DNA of 64,000 nt, from the NCBI RefSeq assembly GCF_040744945.1, contig NZ_CP160453.1:5642001-5706000 (forward strand), written 5' to 3'. Shown in pieces: positions 1 to 6,825 of the stretch (positions within the stretch are counted from its first letter, which is position 1; each line of letters opens with the position of its first letter). Under the pieces are notes generated by a model. It was not told the DNA's origin. It saw only the letters and a list, made by a program, of their open reading frames with translations, and searched no databases. The stretch is from Saccharothrix sp. HUAS TT1. GTDB taxonomy: Bacteria > Actinomycetota > Actinomycetes > Mycobacteriales > Pseudonocardiaceae. Made by a program: the position numbers and the translations under genes.

Positions 1-1373
1 TCAGCATCGTGTCCGTCGCCCTGCCGTCCATCCAGCACGGCCTCGGCACCACCCCGGCCGGCGTGCAGTGGGTCGTCTCGGGTTACGCGCTGGCGTTCGG
101 CCTGGCCCTGGTGCCGGCCGGACGGCTGGGCGACGCGATCGGGCGGCGGACCATGTTCCTGGTCGCGCTGGGCGGCTTCGTGCTGTTCAGCGCCCTGGCC
201 GGGCTGGCGCCGACGACCGAGGTGCTGATCGTCGCCCGGCTCGCGCAGGGCATCTCGGCGGGCGCGCTCGCACCGCAGAACTCGGCGTTGATCCAGCAGC
301 TGTTCCGCGGCGCGGAACGCGGCCGGGCGTTCGGCTTCTTCGGCTCCACGGTCGGCATCTCCACTGCGGTCGGCCCGGTCGTCGGCGGCCTGATCCTGGC
401 CGTCGCGGGCGAGGACGAGGGCTGGCGGTGGATCTTCTACGTCAACGTGCCGATCGGCGTGGTCGCGCTGGTGCTGGCGGCCCGCCTGCTGCCCAAGGCG
501 CGCGGCGGCAGGCGCGGGCAGCTCGACCTGGTCGGCGCGGCCCTGCTGGGCACCGGCGTGCTGGCCGTGATGCTGCCGCTGGTGCTGGCCGAGGCGGGCG
601 GGCTGGCGGAGCTGTGGTGGTTGTTCGGGCTCGGCGCGGTGCTGCTGGTGCTGTTCGTGCGGTGGGAACGGCGGTTCGCGGCGCGGGGCGGGAGCCCGAT
701 GCTGAACATCGGCCTGTTCACCGGCACGCCCGGGTACGGCAGCGGGGCGCTGCTCGGGATGGTGTACTTCATCGGCTTCGCCGGGATCTGGCTGGTGTTC
801 GCGCTCTACTTCCAGACCGGCCTGGGGTACACGCCGCTGGAGTCCGGGCTCGCGGTGACGCCGTTCGCGGTCGGTTCGGCGGCGTCGGCGGTGGTCGGCG
901 GGCGGCTGGTGGAGAACTGGGGCCGGAAGCTGACCGTCACCGGGTTGAGCATGGTGGTGGTCGGGCTCGGCGTGACGGCCGTGCTGCTGGTGCTGGCGCC
1001 GCCGCACCTGGCCGGGTGGGCGGTCGCGCCCGCGCTGCTGGTCGCCGGGATCGGCGGCGGGTGGGTGATCTCGCCGAACACCACGCTGACGCTGCGGCAC
1101 GTGCCGGTGTCGATGGCGGGTGCGGCCGGCGGGGCGCTGCAGACCGGTCAGCGCCTCGGTTCGGCGATCGGCACGGCGGCGCTGACCGGCGTGTTCTACA
1201 CGGTGCTGAGCGCGTCCGGGCGGGACTTCCCGATGGCGGCGGCGGTCGCGGTCGGCGGCGCGACGGTGGCCGTGGCGCTGGCGCTGGTGGTGGCCGTGGT
1301 CGAGCTGCGCGCCCGGCCGCGCTGCCCGTCCGCCGTGGCGGACGCCGAGCAGGCGGTCCACGACGCGCCGTGA
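1..1373 (+). CDS. MFS drug-efflux transporter, DHA2 type (5' end outside window)
   Basis: Proton-driven multidrug exporter of the inner membrane, judged from family knowledge. The reading frame is open from the first bases (codons for S-I precede the first GTG at 9), so the start lies upstream and roughly the first 20-30 residues are missing. About 455 residues are visible, hydrophobic throughout, with the MFS loop 2-3 motif GRLGDAIGRR near the N-terminus and the ALPSIQ signature at the end of TM1 typical of EmrB/QacA-like 14-TM pumps. It ends 39 bases before the M20 peptidase gene on the same strand. The substrate cannot be read from sequence. Confidence 0.88.
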   Translation, partial: SIVSVALPSIQHGLGTTPAGVQWVVSGYALAFGLALVPAGRLGDAIGRRTMFLVALGGFVLFSALAGLAPTTEVLIVARLAQGISAGALAPQNSALIQQLFRGAERGRAFGFFGSTVGISTAVGPVVGGLILAVAGEDEGWRWIFYVNVPIGVVALVLAARLLPKARGGRRGQLDLVGAALLGTGVLAVMLPLVLAEAGGLAELWWLFGLGAVLLVLFVRWERRFAARGGSPMLNIGLFTGTPGYGSGALLGMVYFIGFAGIWLVFALYFQTGLGYTPLESGLAVTPFAVGSAASAVVGGRLVENWGRKLTVTGLSMVVVGLGVTAVLLVLAPPHLAGWAVAPALLVAGIGGGWVISPNTTLTLRHVPVSMAGAAGGALQTGQRLGSAIGTAALTGVFYTVLSASGRDFPMAAAVAVGGATVAVALALVVAVVELRARPRCPSAVADAEQAVHDAP

Positions 1374-1411
1374 TCGGTGCGCGTGCCCGGGAGCGCGGGC
1401 ACGATGGCGGG

Positions 1412-2497
1412 ATGGACCTGCTGCCCCCGGCCGAGCAGCTGCTCGGCATCCGCTCGACCGCCGACCGGCCGGACGACCTGCGCCGGGCGCTGGACTTCGT
1501 GCTCGACTTCGTCGGCCCCGGCTTCACCGCGGAGCGGTTCGAGTCGGGCGGCAAACCGAGCGCGCTCGTCTACCCCGGAGAGTCGCGGCCGCACTTCAGG
1601 GTGATCTTCAACGCGCACCTGGACGTGGTGCCGGGCACCGACGAGCAGTTCCGGCCCCGGCGGGACGGCGATCGGCTCGTCGGGCGCGGCACGCAGGACA
1701 TGAAGCTGTCCGCGCTGGTGCTGGCCTCGGTGTTCCGCGACGTGGCCGCCCGGCTGCCCTACCCGATCGGGCTCCAGCTCGTGACCGACGAGGAGGTCGG
1801 CGGGCGCGACGGCACCCTGCACCAGCTGGAGCAGGGGGTGACGGCGTCGTTCGTGGTGATCGGTGAGCACAGCGCGTTGCGCGTCGTCGCCGAGTCGAAG
1901 GGGCTGATCACCGTTCGGTTGAACGCGGTCGGCCGTGCCGCGCACAGCGCGTACCAGTGGCTCGGGGACAACGCGCTGCTGAAGGTCATGCGGGCGGTGG
2001 ACGGCGTGCTCGCCGCGCACCCGGTGGCGACGGGAGAGGAGTGGCGGACCACGGTCAACGTCGCCCGCGTGACGACCGGCAACCAGGCGCTCAACCAGGT
2101 GCCGGCGGACGCCACCGCGTGGCTGGACGTCCGGTTCCCGCCCGACGACCCCGACTTCACCGGCCGCACGCCGGACGAGGTCGCCGCCCACTTCGCCGCC
2201 CTGTGCCCGCCCGGCGTCACGGTCGAGGTCGACCACGTCGAGCCGCCGCACCGGGCCGACCCGGACAACCCCGACGTGCTCGCCCTGCAACGCGCCGCCC
2301 GTGCTCAGGGCTACTCCGGTGACCTGCTGCGCAAGCACGGCGCGGCCGACTCGCGGTTCTACTTCCAGCGCGGCGTCGACGCGGTGATCTTCGGCGTCGG
2401 CGGCGACGGGCAGCACGGTCCGGACGAGCACGCCGACCTGACCACCGTCGAGCCGTACCGGGAGACGCTGATCGCGTTCCTGGAGGGCATTGCCTAA
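1412..2497 (+). CDS. M20 family metallopeptidase (ArgE/DapE-like)
   Basis: Predicted cytoplasmic zinc-dependent amidohydrolase/peptidase of 361 residues. Visible M20 signatures are AHLDVVPG (His69, Asp71), GRGTQDMK (bridging Asp96) and TDEEVGG (catalytic Glu127, metal-binding Glu128), then the dimerisation domain and a late HGPDEHA motif that would supply the last metal-binding His. The frame is open far upstream because of the high GC; the ATG at 1412 was chosen because the conserved domain begins just after it and the upstream residues do not look like protein. Its stop codon lies inside the operator of the next gene. Substrate (acetylornithine, succinyl-diaminopimelate or a dipeptide) is not resolved. 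Confidence 0.88.
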   Translation: MDLLPPAEQLLGIRSTADRPDDLRRALDFVLDFVGPGFTAERFESGGKPSALVYPGESRPHFRVIFNAHLDVVPGTDEQFRPRRDGDRLVGRGTQDMKLSALVLASVFRDVAARLPYPIGLQLVTDEEVGGRDGTLHQLEQGVTASFVVIGEHSALRVVAESKGLITVRLNAVGRAAHSAYQWLGDNALLKVMRAVDGVLAAHPVATGEEWRTTVNVARVTTGNQALNQVPADATAWLDVRFPPDDPDFTGRTPDEVAAHFAALCPPGVTVEVDHVEPPHRADPDNPDVLALQRAARAQGYSGDLLRKHGAADSRFYFQRGVDAVIFGVGGDGQHGPDEHADLTTVEPYRETLIAFLEGIA

Positions 2498-2523
2498 AGC
2501 GTAACTCAGTGGTTACGCTTTAG
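2494..2523. promoter_or_regulatory. Perfect inverted repeat, probable ArsR operator
   Basis: CTAAAGCGTAAC at 2494-2505 and GTTACGCTTTAG at 2512-2523 are exact reverse complements with a 6-nt spacer. The GTAAC/GTTAC core is the usual kind of site for the ArsR subfamily paired with SRPBCC proteins. It ends 3 bases before the GTG of the ArsR gene, so bound repressor would cover the start region, and the left arm contains the M20 stop codon. Confidence 0.82.
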
Positions 2524-2526
2524 GGC

Positions 2527-2892
2527 GTGGACGAGGTGGCGAGCGCGATCGCCGATCCCGTGCGGCGCGAGGTCCTGGAGATGCTGCGCGCCGACGGGCG
2601 GCTGTCGGCCGGGCAGATCGCCGAGCGGTTCGCGATCAGCCGTCCCGCGGTGAGCAGGCACCTGCGGGTGCTGCGGGAGTGCGGCCTGGTGCGCGACGAA
2701 CTGGTGGGCAGGCAGCGGCTCTACGCGCTCGACGCCTCCCGGTTGGCGCCGCTGACGCGGTGGCTCGCGGACTTCGCCGTGCCGGCGGAGCAGCCGGCCG
2801 CCCTGGAACACCTCCTCGACGCGCTCCAGACCGAGGTCTACCGCACGCGGCGGGAACGCCGCGCCGACGAACCGAAGGAGAACACCGCATGA
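2527..2892 (+). CDS. ArsR-family winged-helix transcriptional regulator
   Basis: 121-residue repressor of the ArsR/SmtB fold. Residues about 5-75 form the winged helix, with the DPVRREVLEML opening, the recognition-helix region ISRPAVSRHLRVL and the wing GLVRDELVGRQRLYAL. No metal-binding CxC motif is present, so it is more like the SdpR/YdfF group that works with SRPBCC partners than a metal sensor. The GTG start sits 3 bases after a perfect palindrome, with no room for a normal Shine-Dalgarno, so the transcript could be leaderless or translated by coupling. It overlaps the next gene by ATGA, so the pair is one operon that likely represses itself. Confidence 0.9.
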   Translation: MDEVASAIADPVRREVLEMLRADGRLSAGQIAERFAISRPAVSRHLRVLRECGLVRDELVGRQRLYALDASRLAPLTRWLADFAVPAEQPAALEHLLDALQTEVYRTRRERRADEPKENTA

Positions 2893-3389
2893 CCCCCACC
2901 CCCACCGGTCGGCTGTTCCGCACCGACGCGGGCAGCGACCTGGTGCTCACCCGGACGTTCCGCGCGCTCGCCGACGACGTGTGGGCGAGCCTGACCGAAC
3001 CGGAGCGCACCGCTCGGTGGTTCGGCCCGTGGGAGGGCGAGGCCGGGCCGGGGCGCACGGTGAAGGCGCAGATGCTGTTCGAGGAGCAGGAGCCGTGGGT
3101 GGAGATCCGCGTCGACGCGTGCGACCCGCCCCGCCGGCTGGCGCTGTCGATGGTGGACGAGGCGGGCACCTGGCGGCTGGAGCTGCTGCTGTCCGAAGTG
3201 GACGGCACCACCGAGCTGCGCCTGGTGCACCACCTGGAGACCGAGGAGGGCATCGGCGAGGTCGGTCCGGGCTGGGAGTACTACCTGGACATGCTGGTCG
3301 CCTCCCGCGCCGGGGCGCCGCTGCCCGCGTTCGACGACTACTACCCGTCCCAGAAGGCCCACTTCGAGGCGTTGACGACCGCTGGGTGA
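2889..3389 (+). CDS. SRPBCC (AHSA1-like) domain protein
   Basis: 166 residues with the AHSA1/START-like fold: an N-terminal strand (LVLTRTFRALADDVWASLTEPE), then TARWFGPWEGE and a C-terminal helix (WEYYLDMLVASR). Such proteins have a hydrophobic ligand cavity and commonly form two-gene operons with ArsR repressors, as here (4-nt ATGA overlap). No catalytic residues can be assigned. It is cytoplasmic with no signal peptide. The likely role is ligand binding or stress response under control of the upstream regulator; the ligand is unknown. Confidence 0.85.
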   Translation: MTPTPTGRLFRTDAGSDLVLTRTFRALADDVWASLTEPERTARWFGPWEGEAGPGRTVKAQMLFEEQEPWVEIRVDACDPPRRLALSMVDEAGTWRLELLLSEVDGTTELRLVHHLETEEGIGEVGPGWEYYLDMLVASRAGAPLPAFDDYYPSQKAHFEALTTAG

Positions 3390-3545
3390 CGGCCACCGTT
3401 CTGATGACTGCCGTTCTGCACGGAACGTAGCCGCTCTCCTCGACGGGTTGACCTCGCGAACACGTCCGGGTGCTCGACGCGCAGCCGCGCCTGACCGTCC
3501 ACAGCGGGAAATACGCTGGCGGCGGAGCCCAGGAAAGGCGGAGCG

Positions 3546-4412
3546 ATGCGCGCAACGTCGGAAGAACCCGGCCGGTCGGCCCTCTTCGTCAACGGACCCG
3601 GCTACCCGGGCACGGACGAGGCCCGGATCGACCTGGTGACGTCGGGGTTCACCACGGTGTTCCTCTGGAGCCTGCACGTGCACGAGGAAGGCGACCTGTA
3701 CCTCAACGAACGCCGGATCGTGTCTGGCGGGGCGTACGACGGCGACGCCGACTGGCCCGCCTGGGTCAACTCGTTGAAGACCACGGTGAACACCCGGATC
3801 GACCGCGTCGAGCTCTCGGTGGGCTCCTCCGGCGCGTCGGACTGGGAGAACATCAGGGACCTGCTCGGGGAGGGCGGCGGCACCGGGAACATCCTGTACA
3901 AGAACTTCACAGTGCTGCACGACCTGCTCGACGTCGACGCGCTCAGCAGCGACGACGAGTCGTGCTACGACGTGGCTTCGACGGTCGCGTTCGCGAAGAT
4001 GGCGCAGGACATCGGCTACCGGAACTTCACCCTCACCCCGTTCACCGAGGTGGAGTACTGGAAGGACGTCAAGGGACAACTCGGCCCGCTGGTGGACCGC
4101 GTCTACCTGCAGTGCTACTCGGGCGGGTCGGGCAACGACCCCCGGACGTGGCAGGACGCGCTGGGGATGCCGGTCGACCCCGGCCTGTGGTGCAAGCACG
4201 GCCCGGACTGCGACTGGGACGACTCGCCGGCGGAGGTCGAGGACCGGATGAGGCAGTGGCAGGAGTCCGCCGGCATCGTCGGCGGCTTCCTGTGGTCCTA
4301 CCCCGACGTGCTGGCCTGCGCGAAGCCGGGCCGGAAGACGGCGGACTACGCGGCGGCGATCAAGGACGGCATCACCCGGAAGTCGGAGGTCGCCGCCGCG
4401 TCCCAGCGCTGA
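3546..4412 (+). CDS. Unrecognised protein, TIM-barrel-like, possibly GH18-related
   Basis: 288 residues, no signal peptide and no membrane segment. I do not recognise the family with certainty. Alternating strand/helix blocks (GFTTVFLWSLHV, RIDRVELSVGSS, YRNFTLTPF, VDRVYLQCYSGG, IVGGFLWSYPDV) look like successive barrel strands, reminiscent of GH18-like or lysozyme-like barrels. The acidic cluster DVDALSSDDE (about residues 127-136) sits where GH18 enzymes carry DxxDxDxE but does not match that motif. AGGAAAGGCGGAGCG before the ATG gives a ribosome site. It stands alone, 157 bases after the SRPBCC gene. Function unknown. Confidence 0.7.
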   Translation: MRATSEEPGRSALFVNGPGYPGTDEARIDLVTSGFTTVFLWSLHVHEEGDLYLNERRIVSGGAYDGDADWPAWVNSLKTTVNTRIDRVELSVGSSGASDWENIRDLLGEGGGTGNILYKNFTVLHDLLDVDALSSDDESCYDVASTVAFAKMAQDIGYRNFTLTPFTEVEYWKDVKGQLGPLVDRVYLQCYSGGSGNDPRTWQDALGMPVDPGLWCKHGPDCDWDDSPAEVEDRMRQWQESAGIVGGFLWSYPDVLACAKPGRKTADYAAAIKDGITRKSEVAAASQR

Positions 4413-4656
4413 AGCCCGTTCTCCGGCGTGGCCGGATCGTGGATGCGGACCGGCCGGTCGGCGGTGACTGCGGCGGCGGACATCAGCTCCGTGCGGAAGC
4501 CGGGCGCGCTGTTCGGCCGCTCGACGGCCACCGCCTGTCAACAGACCGTTACTACAAGGGTGAGCTGCGGATTTGCTCAATTGAGAGTACGGTCGGACGA
4601 GCAGCGGGTTGAACCTACAGCCACTGCCTTCTTCGAGCACGAGGAGGCTGCGGCCC

Positions 4657-5133
4657 TTGACAGTAGAACCGTTTGTCCAGACCTTCCGGGTGGAGCGCGA
4701 GATGCACGGCTATGCCGTGGTCGTTCGCGTCGCCGGTGAGGTCGACGCGTCGACCGTCCGCGAGCTGAAGAACGAGATCGCGGTAGGGCTCGCCCTGGCC
4801 ACCACACCGGCACCGCTGGTGGTGGACCTGAGCGAGGTCCGCTTCTTCGCCGCGGCCGGGCTGAACGAGGTCTACCGGGGTCTCCTCGCCGCCAGGGCGG
4901 TCGGCGTGCAGCTGCGCGTGGTCGCCCGCCACCGGCACGTCCTCCGACCGTTCGAGGCCAGTGGCCTGGACCAGGAGATCCGACCGTGCCGGACGCTCGC
5001 CGAAGCGCTGGCCGTGCGCACGATCTGGACCATGCGGCGCTTCACCATGCCCCTCGCCTCACCGACCCCTCACCGGGTGACCTCGATGCCGGCCGTGACC
5101 GAGCACCGGGTGCGCCTCAGCCCAGGGTGCTGA
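4657..5133 (+). CDS. STAS-domain protein, anti-sigma-factor-antagonist-like, phospho-serine site lost
   Basis: 158 residues with one STAS domain (about 10-115). VVVRVAGEVDASTVRELKNEI and APLVVDLSEVRFFAAAGLNEV match the SpoIIAA/RsbV/BldG pattern, but the D-S-S-G phosphorylation motif reads A-A-A-G (residues 65-68). The partner-switch serine is therefore absent, and the protein may bind its partner without kinase control or serve another STAS role. The TTG at 4657 is preferred because GAGGAG lies at 4641-4646; an upstream TTG at 4609 and an ATG at 4702 are alternatives. The 3' end overlaps the convergent membrane-protein gene by 17 bases. Confidence 0.8.
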   Translation: MTVEPFVQTFRVEREMHGYAVVVRVAGEVDASTVRELKNEIAVGLALATTPAPLVVDLSEVRFFAAAGLNEVYRGLLAARAVGVQLRVVARHRHVLRPFEASGLDQEIRPCRTLAEALAVRTIWTMRRFTMPLASPTPHRVTSMPAVTEHRVRLSPGC

Positions 5134-5812
5134 CGTAGGCGAGCGCGCCGAGCGCGGGCGCCGCGGTCGCGGTCAGGAGGAGCGATCGGCGGCTGGGCCG
5201 GGGACCTTCCGCCGCCAAGCGGAACCCGCTGGGCACCAGGGCCACGCACAAGCCGAGCACGGCGATGAGCGAGGTGAGCTCGGTGCCCTTCAGGACGCCC
5301 AGCGGCAGCAGGCACATCAGGGCTAACGCCAGGGCGCGGACGCGGCCCAGGACACCGCTGTGGTAGGCCGCGAACGCCAGGACCAGCCAGCCGGCCATGA
5401 TGGTGAACGACAGGTAGCTGAACAGGTGCAGGTCCTGGTAGCCCTGGCCGACCAGGTCGGTCGCGACGGCCGCGCCGTGCCGCCGCGCCAAGCCGTGGGC
5501 CGCCTGGTCGACGCCCGCGTGGAAGGTCCGTTCGAACAAGCCCACCAGCACCAGTGCCGCGCTCCACGTCGCCGGCACCGGGTGGGTTCGCCCGATCCGG
5601 TGAGCCAGGGCGAGCACGGCCGGAGCCAGCAGGACGTTGCCGGCGATCATCGCCGTGTGCGCGGTGGTCATGAGGGCCGGGTGCTCGGCAACGGCGGCCA
5701 GTTGCTGGGGGAAGAAGTAGTGGAACGGCCACCTCAGCACGACCGCGGCCAGCAGCAGCAGCGGTCCCAGGGTCAGCGCGGTCGCGGCGATCCAGCGGTT
5801 GGGGAAGGTCAT
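5117..5812 (-). CDS. Multi-spanning membrane protein of unknown function
   Basis: 231 residues with about six or seven hydrophobic segments: residues about 8-25 (ATALTLGPLLLLAAVVLRW), then stretches near MTTAHTAMIAGNVLLAPAVLAL, AALVLVGLFERTF, LSFTIMAGWLVLAFA, LALALMCLLPLGV and SLIAVLGLCVALVPS, and a C-terminal one. Charged clusters (RRHG, RPSRRS) lie in loops. No transporter or enzyme motif is evident. It is convergent to the STAS gene, whose stop it overlaps. Looks like an actinomycete-specific integral membrane family. Confidence 0.75.
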   Translation of the reverse strand: MTFPNRWIAATALTLGPLLLLAAVVLRWPFHYFFPQQLAAVAEHPALMTTAHTAMIAGNVLLAPAVLALAHRIGRTHPVPATWSAALVLVGLFERTFHAGVDQAAHGLARRHGAAVATDLVGQGYQDLHLFSYLSFTIMAGWLVLAFAAYHSGVLGRVRALALALMCLLPLGVLKGTELTSLIAVLGLCVALVPSGFRLAAEGPRPSRRSLLLTATAAPALGALAYVSTLG

Positions 5813-5873
5813 GCCGAGGAATCTGCCACTCGGCGCCGGGTTGGGGATCGGACCGTGGTCCGAAGTGGAGCGG

Positions 5874-6638
5874 TCAGACCGGGCGCAGGAACGACCGGTC
5901 GTCGGGTGGCACCTCCGCGACCGGGCCGGCCGACCGCAGCACCACGTCCAGCGCCCGCGCCGGGTCGGACAGGTACACCTGGCTGAACCAGGCCATGTTC
6001 GCCTCCACCACGACCACCGAGGCGCGCGGGTCCTCCGGCGGCCCGGTCAACCCGACGTCCACCACGACCGCGCTCGGCAGACCCGGCAGCGCGGCGGCGA
6101 ACGCCGACACCCGCCCGGCCTCGGGGCACTCGTCGAGGGGCGCCGGGTCGAGCCTGCCCCACGTCGCGTAACGCGACCCCGCGCGCACCTCGCCGTCCAG
6201 CAGGAACAGCCGGAACTCGGCGGCGAACCCGACCACCTCGCTCACCAGCACCGCCGTGCCGCCCGGCAGGTCCGCGGGCAGCTCACCCCCGTGCGCGTAG
6301 ACCCGCGCGGTGAAGCTCTTGCTGCTCGGCGGCTTGACGAACACCGGCGACCGCCCGGCGCGGGCCGCGTCGAGCGTCGTCGCGCGGATGCGCCTGCCGA
6401 CCAGTTCCGGCGGCAACCCCGGCAGCCAGTCGTCGGCCGGTTCGAGCAGGCCGAGGCCCAGGCGGGTGGCGACGCGGTCGGCGAACAGCGGCCCGCCGCG
6501 GTAGTGCACCGGACCCGGCGGCACGTCCGGCACCGCGGACACGACGCTCAGCCCGCGCGAGACCGCCGCCCGGGCGAGCGGCCCGAGGGCGGGGATCGCC
6601 GAGGGCGGGACGAAGAGGGAACCGGTCACGGTGCGCAT
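5874..6638 (-). CDS. ATP-grasp domain protein (DUF4343-like)
   Basis: 254 residues. The order of elements resembles small ATP-grasp proteins: an N-terminal alpha/beta part (GSLFVPPSAIPALGPLARAA), FVKPPSSKSFTARVY (nucleotide-binding Lys region), AVLVSEVVGFAAEFRLFLLDGEV (ATP-grasp core), and VVVVEANMAWFSQVYLSDP, whose Glu and Asn fit the Mg-ATP site. ATP-grasp enzymes join a carboxylate to a nucleophile via acyl phosphate; the substrate here is unknown. The ATG at 6638 is chosen because homology-like sequence begins there. It is divergent from the catalase gene with a 187-base gap. Confidence 0.75.
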   Translation of the reverse strand: MRTVTGSLFVPPSAIPALGPLARAAVSRGLSVVSAVPDVPPGPVHYRGGPLFADRVATRLGLGLLEPADDWLPGLPPELVGRRIRATTLDAARAGRSPVFVKPPSSKSFTARVYAHGGELPADLPGGTAVLVSEVVGFAAEFRLFLLDGEVRAGSRYATWGRLDPAPLDECPEAGRVSAFAAALPGLPSAVVVDVGLTGPPEDPRASVVVVEANMAWFSQVYLSDPARALDVVLRSAGPVAEVPPDDRSFLRPV

Positions 6639-6767
6639 CCTGAGGGGAACCGGACCGCGCCGTCGAGCCATTACCCGGCGAGGGCGCGCGACCAGCCCGT
6701 ACCCGTGCCCGAGGCCGTGCTCGCCCCTGAGCCGGCGGAGCACTGTGAAGATCGAACAGCGGCGAGG

Positions 6768-6794
6768 GTGTGTAGGACGCGCCAACCCGGGTAG
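6768..6794 (+). promoter_or_regulatory. Possible SigB-type stress promoter of the catalase gene
   Basis: GTGT at 6768-6771 and GGGTAG at 6789-6794, 17 nt apart, resemble the GTTT/GGGTA elements used by the SigB family in actinomycetes. A transcript from about 6800 would carry the GAGGAGGAG ribosome site. Stress-sigma control of a large catalase would be expected from Streptomyces, but the match is short. Confidence 0.35.
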
Positions 6795-6825
6795 TCGGCG
6801 GAAGACTGCCGACGAGGAGGAGCAA

